Below are positions 1 through 9,233 of a stretch of DNA of 64,000 bases, piece by piece. Both the position numbers and the translations under genes were made by a program. Location: assembly GCA_014654165.1 (NCBI GenBank), contig JACWDK010000001.1, positions 1-64,000 of the forward strand, written 5' to 3'. Source of the DNA: Pelagibacterales bacterium SAG-MED13 (GTDB taxonomy: Bacteria; Pseudomonadota; Alphaproteobacteria; Pelagibacterales; Pelagibacteraceae). The notes under the pieces are model-generated. The model searched no databases. It was not told the origin of the DNA and worked only from the letters and a program-made list of their open reading frames with translations. The number at the start of each line of letters is the position of its first letter. Within the stretch, counting starts at the first letter, position 1.

Positions 1-95
1 AATCTTCTACCACCTTTAACAACTTTAGTAATTCTGTTAATATGAACTAATTTCTCTAATATATCGTCAGTTTTTTTATCTCTTTGATTTTCCAT
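1..95 (-). CDS. rpsE: 30S ribosomal protein S5, N-terminal fragment running off the left edge
   Basis: Reverse-strand translation from the ATG at 95: MENQRDKKTDDILEKLVHINRITKVVKGGRRF, the S5 N-terminal 'INRxxKVVKGGRRF' motif; upstream of rplR order is as expected. Confidence 0.93.
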   Translation of the reverse strand, partial: MENQRDKKTDDILEKLVHINRITKVVKGGRR

Positions 96-97
96 AA

Positions 98-454
98 TTA
101 AAATTCCATCCCGTTTTTTCTCAGAGTTTCAGCAAAAACTTTAACTCTTCCATGGTATTTATAAACTCCTCTATCAAAAAATATTTTAGTTATCTTTTTT
201 TCTTGTGCTTTCTTAGCTAATTTCTCAGCAACAATTTTTGATAACTCAATCTTATTTGACTTTTTAGACTCTCTTATATCTTTCTCTACAGATGATGCTG
301 ATAAAAGAGTAATATTTTTGTTATCATCTATAATCTGTGCAGAAATGTTTTTCGAAGATCTTGAGATACTTAGTCTATACCTGTCTTTTTTAGAAACACT
401 TTTAACTTTATTGCTCACTCTGAATCTTTTTCTTATTCTTGTAGTTAACTTCAT
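98..454 (-). CDS. rplR: 50S ribosomal protein L18
   Basis: 118 aa; RxRxRxK start, '[26 protein letters not shown]' C-terminus typical of L18; operon position. Confidence 0.97.
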   Translation of the reverse strand: MKLTTRIRKRFRVSNKVKSVSKKDRYRLSISRSSKNISAQIIDDNKNITLLSASSVEKDIRESKKSNKIELSKIVAEKLAKKAQEKKITKIFFDRGVYKYHGRVKVFAETLRKNGMEF

Positions 455-993
455 TATTTTTTCTTTCCTTCTTTTTTCAATACATATTGACCTTTTTCTC
501 TAACACCTTTTCCTTTATAGGGTTCGATTTTTCTTAATGTTTTAATTTTAGATGCTGTTGCACCAACTAGTTGTTTGTCTGAACCAGTAATTTTTAGCGT
601 AGTTTGTTTTTCAACAGTAATTTTAATATTTTCTGGAATATCAAAATTAATATCATGACTATATCCTAATTGTAAATTAAGTTGATTACCTTTAATAGCA
701 GCTCTATATCCCACACCGACTAATTCTAGTATTTTTTCATATCCTTTACTTGATCCAATAACAGCATTATTTATTAAGCTTCTGTTCATGCCCCATAACC
801 TTTTAATATTTTGATCGATTTTTTTGGGTGCTAATGAGATTTCTTTTCCATCATTTAAATCAAGATTAAAAACCTCTAAATCAATATTAATTGACTTTTT
901 TCCTAAAGGTCCTTCTATGTTCAGAATATTTCCCGCTAAAGCTACTTTAACTTTTTCAGGAATAGATATACTTATTTTTCCGATTTTTGACAT
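454..993 (-). CDS. rplF: 50S ribosomal protein L6
   Basis: 179 aa; '[17 protein letters not shown]', '[23 protein letters not shown]'. Confidence 0.98.
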   Translation of the reverse strand: MSKIGKISISIPEKVKVALAGNILNIEGPLGKKSINIDLEVFNLDLNDGKEISLAPKKIDQNIKRLWGMNRSLINNAVIGSSKGYEKILELVGVGYRAAIKGNQLNLQLGYSHDINFDIPENIKITVEKQTTLKITGSDKQLVGATASKIKTLRKIEPYKGKGVREKGQYVLKKEGKKK

Positions 994-995
994 AA

Positions 996-1391
996 TTAAA
1001 ATACCTTACAGATTATTTCTCCACCAACTTTTTGTTTCCTTGCATCTATATCAGTCATTACACCTTTAGGTGTAGATACTATTGCAATGCCAAGACCGTT
1101 ATTAATTTTAGGTAAGCTATCAGCACTTGAAAAAATTCTTCTACCAGGTTTAGATATTCTCTCAAAATTACTTATAACAGGATTTCCAGAATGGTATTTT
1201 AGCTCTAAAGATAAAATATTTTTTTTCTCTATACTTGAAACTTTAAAATCTTTTATAAATCCTTCATTTTTTAAGATACCTGCAATTTTGTTTTTAAAAT
1301 TTGATGAAGGTAAATCCACTTTTTTATGGTTTCTTGCTTGAGCATTTTTAACTCTTGCTATCATATCTCCTATTGGGTCACTTAAACTCAT
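996..1391 (-). CDS. rpsH: 30S ribosomal protein S8
   Basis: 131 aa; 'MSLSDPIGDMIARVKNAQ', 'GLGIAIVSTPKGVMTD'. Confidence 0.98.
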   Translation of the reverse strand: MSLSDPIGDMIARVKNAQARNHKKVDLPSSNFKNKIAGILKNEGFIKDFKVSSIEKKNILSLELKYHSGNPVISNFERISKPGRRIFSSADSLPKINNGLGIAIVSTPKGVMTDIDARKQKVGGEIICKVF

Positions 1392-1403
1392 ATCTATTCC
1401 TTT

Positions 1404-1709
1404 CTACCAACTTGATTTAACCAAACCAGGAATTTTCCCCTGTAATCCAAGTTGTCTTAATGCAATTCTTGATATTTTTAATTTTCTGTAAACACCATGA
1501 GGTCTTCCGGTGATTAGACATCGATTCATAACTCTTATTTTTGCTGAATTTCTTGGTAATTTTGAAAGTTTTTGTTGTGCCTTAAACCTCTCCTCAAGTG
1601 TTATTTTTTTATTCATTATTATTTTTTTTAATTTTGATCTTTTATCAAAATATTTATTTGAAAGTTTAATTCTTTTAACATTTTTATTTACTGAACTCAT
1701 TTTGGCCAT
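1404..1709 (-). CDS. rpsN: 30S ribosomal protein S14
   Basis: 101 aa; 'RCLITGRPHGVYRKLKISRIALRQLGLQGKIPGLVKSSW'. Confidence 0.98.
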   Translation of the reverse strand: MAKMSSVNKNVKRIKLSNKYFDKRSKLKKIIMNKKITLEERFKAQQKLSKLPRNSAKIRVMNRCLITGRPHGVYRKLKISRIALRQLGLQGKIPGLVKSSW

Positions 1710-1711
1710 TC

Positions 1712-2266
1712 TTAATTATCTCCTTTTTTTTTAAATGGAAAATTCATTTTTTCTAATAAAGCCAGACTATGTTCTTTTTTTTGAGAAGAAATGACAATAA
1801 TTATGTCTAAACCCCTAACTTTATCTGCTCTATCAAAACTCACCTCTGGAAAGATGATGTGTTCCTTTATACCAAATGTATAATTTCCAAATTTATCAAA
1901 ACCTTTAGCTGAAAGCCCCCTAAAATCTTTTACTCTAGGTAGAGCAATATTTACAAGTCTATCAAGGAATTCATACATCTTGTTTTTTCTTAAAGTAACT
2001 TTGAGACCTGCATTTGAGCCTTTTCTTGTTTTAAAATTAGCAACAGATTTTTTGAATTTAGTAATTATAGGTTTTTGCCCTGTGATTTTTGCTAAATCTT
2101 CTTCACAAGATTTTAGAATTTTAGATTCATTTCCATCAAGCCCAAGACCCATATTTAAAACTATTTTTTCTATCTTGGGTCCCATATAAATATTCTTAAA
2201 ACCAAAATCACTCTTTAGAGATGGTTGAATTTCTTTAATAAAAAGATCTTTTAATCTTGGTGTCAT
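1712..2266 (-). CDS. rplE: 50S ribosomal protein L5
   Basis: 184 aa; 'KIVLNMGLG', 'ITGQKPIITKFKKSVANFKTRKGSNAGLKVTLR'. Confidence 0.98.
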   Translation of the reverse strand: MTPRLKDLFIKEIQPSLKSDFGFKNIYMGPKIEKIVLNMGLGLDGNESKILKSCEEDLAKITGQKPIITKFKKSVANFKTRKGSNAGLKVTLRKNKMYEFLDRLVNIALPRVKDFRGLSAKGFDKFGNYTFGIKEHIIFPEVSFDRADKVRGLDIIIVISSQKKEHSLALLEKMNFPFKKKGDN

Positions 2267-2514
2267 TATTTCTTATCCCCTGCTTTTTTTGTTTTTTTTT
2301 CACTAATTAATCTCAAATTAGACATATGAATAAAATTTTCTTTTGAAACAATTCCACCTTTCTTTTCTTTTGTTGTTTTCACATGTTTTTTTACCATATT
2401 TAACTCTTTCACTTTTGCTCGGTTGTGTGGTCTATCAATTTCTATTACTTCACCTTCTTTAGATTTATCTTTTCCAGTCAAAATTTTTACCTTTAAGCCT
2501 TTTTTAATCATCAT
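2266..2514 (-). CDS. rplX: 50S ribosomal protein L24
   Basis: 82 aa; KOW motif '[19 protein letters not shown]'; operon position. Confidence 0.97.
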   Translation of the reverse strand: MMIKKGLKVKILTGKDKSKEGEVIEIDRPHNRAKVKELNMVKKHVKTTKEKKGGIVSKENFIHMSNLRLISEKKTKKAGDKK

Positions 2515-2879
2515 AAAACCTCTGGTGCTAATGAAATTATTTTCATTTGACCTCTATTTCTTAATTCTCTGGTAACAGGACCAAAAATTCTAGTACCTAC
2601 TGGCTCACCTTTATCATCAACTAAAACTGCAGCATTATTATCGAATCGAACCTTTGACCCATCATCTCTATGTATTCCCTTTTTAACTCTTACAACTACT
2701 GCTTTGTGAACTGAACCCTTTTTTACTTTACCTTTTGGTATAGCTTCTTTAACAGCTATAACTATAGTATCACCTATACTTGCGTATCTCCTCTTAGAAC
2801 CACCTAAAACCTTTATACATTCAATTTTTTTTGCTCCAGTATTATCAGCAACTTGTAATTCTGTTTGTACTTGTATCAT
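2511..2879 (-). CDS. rplN: 50S ribosomal protein L14
   Basis: 122 aa; '[37 protein letters not shown]'. Confidence 0.98.
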   Translation of the reverse strand: MIQVQTELQVADNTGAKKIECIKVLGGSKRRYASIGDTIVIAVKEAIPKGKVKKGSVHKAVVVRVKKGIHRDDGSKVRFDNNAAVLVDDKGEPVGTRIFGPVTRELRNRGQMKIISLAPEVL

Positions 2880-3115
2880 TATTTAGAGTTCTCCATTACT
2901 TGAAATTTTTTATTTTTTGAGAAGGGTTTACTTTCAATAATTGAAACTTTGTCACCTTTTTTAAAAGAGTTATTTTCATCATGTGCATTATATTTTTTTT
3001 TAACTTTTATCACTTTCTTAAGTACTGGATGCGAGTATTTTCTTTCAATCAGCACAGTTATTGTCTTATTTGGTTTATCACTAACTACTATTCCAGTTAA
3101 AATTTTTTTAGGCAT
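2879..3115 (-). CDS. rpsQ: 30S ribosomal protein S17
   Basis: 78 aa; '[44 protein letters not shown]'. Confidence 0.97.
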   Translation of the reverse strand: MPKKILTGIVVSDKPNKTITVLIERKYSHPVLKKVIKVKKKYNAHDENNSFKKGDKVSIIESKPFSKNKKFQVMENSK

Positions 3116-3299
3116 TAAATTTTCCTTTTAGTAATGTTTTTAATCTTGCTATAGTTTTTCTTGTTTCACCTATCTTTGAAGGATTAGTGACTTGTGAATT
3201 TATTTTCTGAAATCTAAAATTAAACAAATCTTTTTTGAGTTTATCAATGTTATTCAGAATCTCACTTTTTGTTAACTTTTTAATTTCTTGTTTTTTCAT
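3108..3299 (-). CDS. rpmC: 50S ribosomal protein L29
   Basis: 63 aa; '[33 protein letters not shown]'. Confidence 0.96.
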   Translation of the reverse strand: MKKQEIKKLTKSEILNNIDKLKKDLFNFRFQKINSQVTNPSKIGETRKTIARLKTLLKGKFNA

Positions 3300-3300
3300 A

Positions 3301-3711
3301 TTATAAAAATCTTTTAATAGTTTTAGTTTTAATTGGTAACTTTGCGGACGCTTTATACAATGCTTCCTTTGCTATTTGCTCAGAAACTCCATCAACTTCA
3401 AACAAAATTCTTCCAGGTTTAACCCTACAAGCATAATACTCTGGAGATCCTTTACCTTTTCCCATTCTAACTTCTATTGGTTTTTTTGATACAGGAATAT
3501 TTGGAAAAACTCTTGTCCATACCCTTCCCTGTCTTTTCATATGTCTAGTTAAGGCTACTCTTGCTGCCTCTATTTGTTTTCCAGTTACTCTTTCTGGAGA
3601 TAAGGCTTTTAAAGCGTAAGCCCCATAATTAATAAAATTAGCCCTTGAAGCATTACCATGAATTCTTCCTTTATGAGCTTTTCTCCATTTTGTTCTAACT
3701 GGTTGTAACAT
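3301..3711 (-). CDS. rplP: 50S ribosomal protein L16
   Basis: 136 aa; '[16 protein letters not shown]', '[75 protein letters not shown]'. Confidence 0.98.
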   Translation of the reverse strand: MLQPVRTKWRKAHKGRIHGNASRANFINYGAYALKALSPERVTGKQIEAARVALTRHMKRQGRVWTRVFPNIPVSKKPIEVRMGKGKGSPEYYACRVKPGRILFEVDGVSEQIAKEALYKASAKLPIKTKTIKRFL

Positions 3712-3713
3712 AA

Positions 3714-4163
3714 CTATTGCTTACCTTCTTTAGGAATTACCTTATTTGTTTCTTGACTAAATTCATTTGCAAAAACCTCACCTTTGTATATCCAAACTTT
3801 AATTCCAATAATTCCATAAGTTGTAAGTGCTTCAGCTTCTGCATAATCTATATCAGCTCTTAAAGTATGTGATGGAATACTTCCTTCTCTGAGCCATTCA
3901 GTTCTTGCAATTTCATTTCCGCCTAATCTTCCACTTATTGATACTTTTATTCCTTTTGCTCCTAGCCTTAAACAAGATTGCATTGCTCTTTTCATTGCAC
4001 GCCTGTATGAAATTCTTTTTACTAACTGTTGTGCTATATTTTCTGCTACTAAATATGCGTTAGTTTCAGGTTTTTTTACCTCTTTAATATTTAAAGTTAC
4101 CTCATTTTTAGTGAATTTAGACAAATTACTTTTAATTTTATCTATATCACTCCCTTTTTTTCT
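3714..4163 (-). pseudogene. rpsC: 30S ribosomal protein S3, 5'-truncated; RpsC-like sequence begins at about 4163 and the ORF track starts it at an internal TTG (4124)
   Basis: Frame reads [128 protein letters not shown], i.e. S3 from the GKKG loop onward; the N-terminal part of S3 is absent and replaced by hisG 5' sequence. Confidence 0.93.
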
Positions 4164-4236
4164 TTTTAAAAATCTTTAAAACGTCTTTTCTTAATCTACC
4201 TTTACTAGGAATTCCTATATTTATTATATTGTCCAT
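4147..4236 (-). pseudogene. hisG: ATP phosphoribosyltransferase, 29-codon 5' stub ending in rpsC sequence
   Basis: ATG at 4236, 2 nt after the hisZ stop; [29 protein letters not shown] matches the HisG N-terminal pattern 'I(A/G)IPSKGRL...L.IFKK'; runs into a TGA where rpsC sequence begins. Confidence 0.8.
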
Positions 4237-4238
4237 GA

Positions 4239-5291
4239 TTAGTAATTTAAATTTAAAGCAGCTCCTACTGCTGAGACTTGATTTTTAGAACCTAGATCAG
4301 AGATTAATTGATCGTATCTGCCACCATTAATAATATTCTTAATTTTATTATTTGATTTGATATCAATTTTAAAAACCATTCCTGTGTAATATTCAAGTTG
4401 TCTTCCAAAGGAAGCCGAAAAAATTACGTTTAGTTTTGATACTTTGTTGTTTAAAATTGGAAAATATTGTTTATCTACAACCAAATTAATATGGTATTTT
4501 TTAAAAAATTTATTTAGTTCTTTAGCAGCTTTATTTATTGGACATTTAATTTTTAAAAACTCTCTAATAATTTTAGATACATTTTTTCCCTTACTTGCAC
4601 GTCTTGGGTCTTTAATTTTATTATCAAACCTAATTAAAATTTCTTCGATAGATCTACCTGCTATGATCGATGATTTATCCTCCTTTAGCATTTTTAGATA
4701 ACGTTTCTTATCAATTTCAACTATAGTTGGGTCTACATCTGAATTTGTCTCTAATCTTTTTAGTAAATCATTAAAATAATCTTCTCTCCAAAAGTGCCTA
4801 AATAATCTTAACTTCCATCTTTTTGGAATATCTAATTTTGATATTAAAAGATTGAAAATTTCTACATTTCCAAGCGTTAGTTTTCCTGAAGAATATTTTA
4901 ATTTTGTTAAAGAATTTAAAGATGTATTTATTATTTCTTTATCGTCAATTTTTTCATTTTTTGAACCAATAATTTCAAATCCTATTTGATCTCTAATAAT
5001 AGAATCTTTTTTATTTTGAGATTTTCTATAAGCCTGACCGCTATAAAATATTTTTTCCTTTCCTTTGAAATTATTTTCTAAATATCTAAGGCATGAAACT
5101 ATTGTTAAATCAGGGCGCAAACACAACTCATTTCCATTTTGATCACTAAATGAAAAGATAAATTTTCTAAAATTCTCTCCTGATCTTTGTACAATATGAT
5201 TTGTTTCAACTACCGATGGCAATTCGATATACTTAAATCCTTTAGACTTTACAGATCTAAGGATTTTTTCAGATAAGTTTTTTGATTTCAT
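4239..5291 (-). CDS. hisZ: ATP phosphoribosyltransferase regulatory subunit (HisS paralogue)
   Basis: 350 aa class-II aaRS-like fold: 'LCLRPDLTIVSCLRYL', 'YYTGMVFKIDI', 'IINGGRYDQLISDLG'; directly downstream of hisS and upstream of a hisG start. Confidence 0.88.
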   Translation of the reverse strand: MKSKNLSEKILRSVKSKGFKYIELPSVVETNHIVQRSGENFRKFIFSFSDQNGNELCLRPDLTIVSCLRYLENNFKGKEKIFYSGQAYRKSQNKKDSIIRDQIGFEIIGSKNEKIDDKEIINTSLNSLTKLKYSSGKLTLGNVEIFNLLISKLDIPKRWKLRLFRHFWREDYFNDLLKRLETNSDVDPTIVEIDKKRYLKMLKEDKSSIIAGRSIEEILIRFDNKIKDPRRASKGKNVSKIIREFLKIKCPINKAAKELNKFFKKYHINLVVDKQYFPILNNKVSKLNVIFSASFGRQLEYYTGMVFKIDIKSNNKIKNIINGGRYDQLISDLGSKNQVSAVGAALNLNY

Positions 5292-6663
5292 TTATTAAAT
5301 TCGATTTTGGAATTGTTTGGCTATTTTCACCCTTAACACCTCTAAGATTTTTAATAGTTATAGTATTATCTTTAAATTCATTTTCTCCACAAATGACCGC
5401 AATTGGTAATTCACGTTTATTTGCTAGTTCTAGCTGCTTTCCTAAATTTTTTTTAGTACTTAAAAATACTTCAGCGTTTATATTATTTTCTCTTAATAAA
5501 TCGACTATCTTATAATAATTATTCAAAAATTTTTGATCCATTACACAAACTAAAACAGGTTTTTGATCTTCTACTTTAATTTGATCCATCTGCATTAATG
5601 CAAATAGTAATCGATCAACTCCAAAACTAATTCCTGTCCCAGGAACATCAACCCCTCTAAATCTTGAAATAAGTTTGGCATATGAACCTCCTGAACAGAC
5701 ACTGCCCAACTCTATTTCCTTACCTTTATTATTAGTGACTTTAAAATTTAAGTTAGTTTCAACTATAAAGTCAGAATAATAAGCTAATCCCCTCACAATT
5801 GTAAAATTAGACTTAACTTGCTTCAAATTAGATCCATAACCAAGTATCTCAAAAACATCCTCAAGCTCTTTTATTCCTTCTTGAGATAAAGGGTTTTTTA
5901 AAGTTTCTTTTAATTCTTTTAAATCTTTTATTTTAAGAAAATTTAATATTTGTGCTGCTTGATCATCTGATAACTCAGCTCCTTTTGTAATAGCACCACT
6001 TTTGTCTTTTCTCTCTTTTTTAAGCAGGTCTTCAACTCCCTTTAATCCAAATCCTGGTTTATCAAGTTTATCTATAGCTCGAATAACTTTAGTTTGTTTT
6101 TCTTCAGAAATTTTTAATTCATTAATTAAGCCCTGCACTATTTTTCTATTACTTACATTGATAGTAAATTGATCTTTGTTTAATCCACAATCTGATAATG
6201 TACTTGATATTAAATTACAAAGCTCTGCATTTGCTTGGGCAGGATTAACATTTCCAACAATATCAAAATCTGCTTGCATAAATTCTCTATATCGACCGTT
6301 TCCTGCTTTTTCATTTCTAAATACATTTTGAATTTGATATCGCTTAAAGATTGATGGAAGTTCTTGGTTATTTTGAGCATAAAATCTTGCAAGTGGGCTT
6401 GAAAGATCATAACGAAGAGTTATGTTTTTGTCTCCATCTTCAAATGAGAATACATCAGACATAGGATTAGCATCATCTTCTGCCAAAAAAGATCCGATAT
6501 TTTCTGCAATTTCAAACGAAGGAGTTTCAAGAGCTTCTGCTCCAAATTTAATAAAATTATTCTCAATAGCTTTTAAAAGCTTTTTTTTAAGAAGAACTTT
6601 TTTTCCCCAACGATCTTCAAATCCTGAAGGTAATCCAGGAATTAATTTATTTTCTTTATTCAT
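5269..6663 (-). CDS. hisS: Histidyl-tRNA synthetase
   Basis: Start set at M of 'MNKENKLIPGLPSGFEDRW' (6663) because the longer tracked start (6696) overlaps tRNA-His; 'LRYDLSSPLARFYAQN', 'FQADFDIVG'-type motif and 'GTGISFGVDRL' present. Confidence 0.95.
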   Translation of the reverse strand: MNKENKLIPGLPSGFEDRWGKKVLLKKKLLKAIENNFIKFGAEALETPSFEIAENIGSFLAEDDANPMSDVFSFEDGDKNITLRYDLSSPLARFYAQNNQELPSIFKRYQIQNVFRNEKAGNGRYREFMQADFDIVGNVNPAQANAELCNLISSTLSDCGLNKDQFTINVSNRKIVQGLINELKISEEKQTKVIRAIDKLDKPGFGLKGVEDLLKKERKDKSGAITKGAELSDDQAAQILNFLKIKDLKELKETLKNPLSQEGIKELEDVFEILGYGSNLKQVKSNFTIVRGLAYYSDFIVETNLNFKVTNNKGKEIELGSVCSGGSYAKLISRFRGVDVPGTGISFGVDRLLFALMQMDQIKVEDQKPVLVCVMDQKFLNNYYKIVDLLRENNINAEVFLSTKKNLGKQLELANKRELPIAVICGENEFKDNTITIKNLRGVKGENSQTIPKSNLINEIKKLI

Positions 6664-6668
6664 TTTTT

Positions 6669-6743
6669 TGGTACCCGGGCTGAGAATCGAACTCAAACTT
6701 AAAGTTCCACAAACTTTCGTGCTAACCGTTACACCACCCAGGC
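6669..6743 (-). tRNA. tRNA-His(GTG)
   Basis: GCCTGGGTGGTGTAACGGTTAGCACGAAAGTTTGTGGAACTTTAAGTTTGAGTTCGATTCTCAGCCCGGGTACCA; acceptor GCCTGGG/CCCGGGT pairs, anticodon loop TTGTGGA, encoded CCA, A73, genomic -1 base T. Confidence 0.93.
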
Positions 6744-6914
6744 ATTCTTTGTTTTTATATTATTTTATGTGGATTTAAAATTATATTATAAATAAATAGC
6801 CTACAGGCTATGGAAATAGATTCTATGCGTGCTTCTTAAAGTCTTTTTATTTCTAATATTTATAATCATAGCCAGTCTTTTAGACCTAAATCAAAATTAT
6901 TCAACCCTTAAAAG

Positions 6915-6952
6915 AAAAGGACGTATGTCTATTTATAGAAAAACGTCCTTTT
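6915..6952 (-). terminator. Intrinsic terminator-like hairpin downstream of csp
   Basis: 10-bp perfect stem AAAAGGACGT...ACGTCCTTTT with an 18-nt loop, 15 nt after the csp stop; minus strand continues CTTTT. Confidence 0.7.
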
Positions 6953-6966
6953 GCAGTTTTTACAAA

Positions 6967-7179
6967 TTAATCAATTTTTTTTAGATTTATTGCAGATGGT
7001 CCTTTTGGACCGTCTTCCAAGGTAAACTCTAACTTATCTCCTTCATTAAGATATCTCATGCCCGCTGCTTTGACTGCACTAGCATGCACAAATGCATCTT
7101 TTTCTTTGTCTTCTCTTTCAATGAACCCAAAGCCCTTTTTGCCATTGAACCATTTTACTGTTCCTTTTAATGTACTCAT
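6967..7179 (-). CDS. Cold-shock domain protein (CspA family)
   Basis: 70 aa; 'GTVKWFNGKKGFGFIEREDKEKDAFVHASAV' RNP motifs. Confidence 0.97.
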   Translation of the reverse strand: MSTLKGTVKWFNGKKGFGFIEREDKEKDAFVHASAVKAAGMRYLNEGDKLEFTLEDGPKGPSAINLKKID

Positions 7180-7252
7180 CTTTTTTCTTAGTCCTTTATA
7201 TTTGTTATTTTAAGAGGTTAATTTTTTTTTTATGAATTTCAAGATATTTTGA

Positions 7253-7327
7253 TGGTGCCTCGGGAAGGATTCGCACCTCCGACACAAGCCTTTTCAGGGC
7301 TCTGCTCTACTCCTGAGCTACCGAGGC
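7253..7327 (-). tRNA. tRNA-Phe(GAA)
   Basis: GCCTCGGTAGCTCAGGAGTAGAGCAGAGCCCTGAAAAGGCTTGTGTCGGAGGTGCGAATCCTTCCCGAGGCACCA; anticodon loop CTGAAAA; T-loop TGCGAAT. Confidence 0.94.
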
Positions 7328-7333
7328 AAAAGT

Positions 7334-7549
7334 TTAACCCCTAAAGATTATTCTGCCTTTTGTGAGGTCATAAGGTGTCATCTCTACTGTAACATTATCA
7401 CCTTGCAATACTCTAATTCTATTTTTTCTTAACTTACCTGCAGTGTGTGCAGTTACAACGTGTCCATTTTCTAATTGAACTCTAAACATTGCGTTAGGCA
7501 ATAGATCTGTAACTTTACCTTTAAACTCAAGTAAATCTTGCTTTGACAA
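7334..7549 (-). CDS. infA: Translation initiation factor IF-1
   Basis: 71 aa; '[59 protein letters not shown]'. Confidence 0.98.
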   Translation of the reverse strand: MSKQDLLEFKGKVTDLLPNAMFRVQLENGHVVTAHTAGKLRKNRIRVLQGDNVTVEMTPYDLTKGRIIFRG

Positions 7550-7551
7550 AT

Positions 7552-8835
7552 TTATTTTCTCCCAATTCTTTTTTTTACAGATTGAGCATGTCCTGCCAAC
7601 CCCTCATAATTTGCAAGAGTTATAACTGATGGTCCAAGACTTTCAATACCCTTTTTTGATAATTTTATATATGAAATTCTTTTATAAAATTCATTAACAC
7701 TTATTCCACTTGAAAATCTTGAGGAACCATTGGTTGGCAATATATGATTTGAACCAATGTTATAGTCAGTCATAGCCATAACTGCATACTTGCCCAAACA
7801 AATTGATCCTGCATTTTTAATTTTCTGAAGTAAGGATTTATAATTTTTAACATTTAATTCAAGATGTTCAGGTGCAATTTTATTTACAACATCTATTATT
7901 TTTCTATCAGAAGCAATATGAATTAAAATTCCATTGCTTTTTAAACTTTTTTTAGCAATCGAAATTCGTGGTATTTCTTTTAATTGTTTAGATATTTCAA
8001 TCTTAACTTTTTCAATTATCTTTTTATCTTTTGAAATAAGTATACATTGTGCAAGGTTATCATGCTCTGCTTGCGCTATTAAATCGCTAGCTAACCATTC
8101 AGAATTTGAAGACTTGTCACAAACAATAGTAATTTCAGACGGTCCAGCTATCATTCCTTCAATTCCAACATTTCCAAAAACTTCTTTTTTAGCCGCTGAC
8201 ACATAAGCATTGCCAGGTCCTACAATTTTACTAACTTTTTTAACTTTCTTAGTTCCGTATGTAACAGCTGCAATAGCTGAAGGACCTCCAATTGAATAAA
8301 TTTCTTTAATTTTACATTTTTGAGCAGCATATAATACCGCTGGGTTTTGTTTTCCCTTATAACTTGGATTTATCATTATTATTCTTTTCACACCTGCCAC
8401 TAGTGCAGGAATAGCATTCATCAAAACACTTGAAGGATAAGAAGCTGATGAACCAGGCACATAAATTGCAACAGAGTCAATCGGCAAATATTTGTAATTG
8501 AGTCTATTATTATATTTATCAGTATAAGAGATGTTTTTTATTTTTTGAAGAGAGTGGAATTTATAAATTCTGTTATAAGCAAGATCAATTGCATTTTTTA
8601 CTTTTATATCTAGAGAAGCTATTAATTTAGAAGTCGTTTTAAAAGAGGGAACAATGATTCTGTTTTTATTAAACTTTTTTTCATACTTTAATAAAGCTTT
8701 ATCTCCATTTTTCTTTACATCTGTTATTATTTTTGAAACAGAACCTGAGTTAAATTTTACTTTATTGTTTCTTTGTAAAAGAAGATTATCTAAAGTTTTA
8801 TCAAAATTTTTTTTATTGCTATTTAATATTTTCAT
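7552..8835 (-). CDS. hisD: Histidinol dehydrogenase
   Basis: 427 aa; '[20 protein letters not shown]', '[16 protein letters not shown]', 'IAGPSEI', 'AEHD'. Confidence 0.97.
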   Translation of the reverse strand: MKILNSNKKNFDKTLDNLLLQRNNKVKFNSGSVSKIITDVKKNGDKALLKYEKKFNKNRIIVPSFKTTSKLIASLDIKVKNAIDLAYNRIYKFHSLQKIKNISYTDKYNNRLNYKYLPIDSVAIYVPGSSASYPSSVLMNAIPALVAGVKRIIMINPSYKGKQNPAVLYAAQKCKIKEIYSIGGPSAIAAVTYGTKKVKKVSKIVGPGNAYVSAAKKEVFGNVGIEGMIAGPSEITIVCDKSSNSEWLASDLIAQAEHDNLAQCILISKDKKIIEKVKIEISKQLKEIPRISIAKKSLKSNGILIHIASDRKIIDVVNKIAPEHLELNVKNYKSLLQKIKNAGSICLGKYAVMAMTDYNIGSNHILPTNGSSRFSSGISVNEFYKRISYIKLSKKGIESLGPSVITLANYEGLAGHAQSVKKRIGRK

Positions 8836-9233
8836 TAATCGTAAATTTCATTTTGATCTTCTAGTCTTACTTCAATTGTTTCAGTAGTCAAAGCAATGTG
8901 AGCATTATTGTTGAAAATTAAGTTAATTTCATAATCCTCTTTATTTTTCATATAGTCTATAGCAATTAATTCTAAGATTAATTCATTATTTTTTTGATCT
9001 ATATTTTTTGATTTTACCTTGTCAACATAATCAAATCTGCAAATGCTATTAATTTTTTTTTTAGTCTCATTGTTCTCGTTTTTAATACGCTCAATTGATA
9101 ATAAAAAAACTTTATTTGTCGCAAGATATTTTATATCAGATATCTTTACTTTAGCTCCAGCGCTACATGCTGAAATTATTTGCAATCCTTCGTTATCTGA
9201 AGCAATAATTTGTGCTAAATATTTTTTTTTCAT
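8835..9233 (-). CDS. DUF2948-like conserved alphaproteobacterial protein
   Basis: 132 aa between murA and hisD, the position and size expected of DUF2948. Confidence 0.6.
   Translation of the reverse strand: MKKKYLAQIIASDNEGLQIISACSAGAKVKISDIKYLATNKVFLLSIERIKNENNETKKKINSICRFDYVDKVKSKNIDQKNNELILELIAIDYMKNKEDYEINLIFNNNAHIALTTETIEVRLEDQNEIYD

Noticed and set aside
824-1069. Plus-strand ORFs of 60-118 aa in the track (e.g. 318..503, 824..1069, 1087..1341, 6422..6778, 46661..47011, 55597..55839)
   Set aside because: All lie antisense to clearly identified genes and have no recognisable protein features; expected shadow ORFs in AT-rich DNA.
6210-6410. Minus-strand 66-aa ORF inside hisS (also 16646..16840, 50567..50761)
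   Set aside because: Out-of-frame or antisense to conserved genes, no start context or homology by eye.
6664-6696. Extended hisS start (MSSILSPGTKK...)
   Set aside because: It would overlap tRNA-His and lacks similarity; the internal ATG at 6663 fits HisRS.
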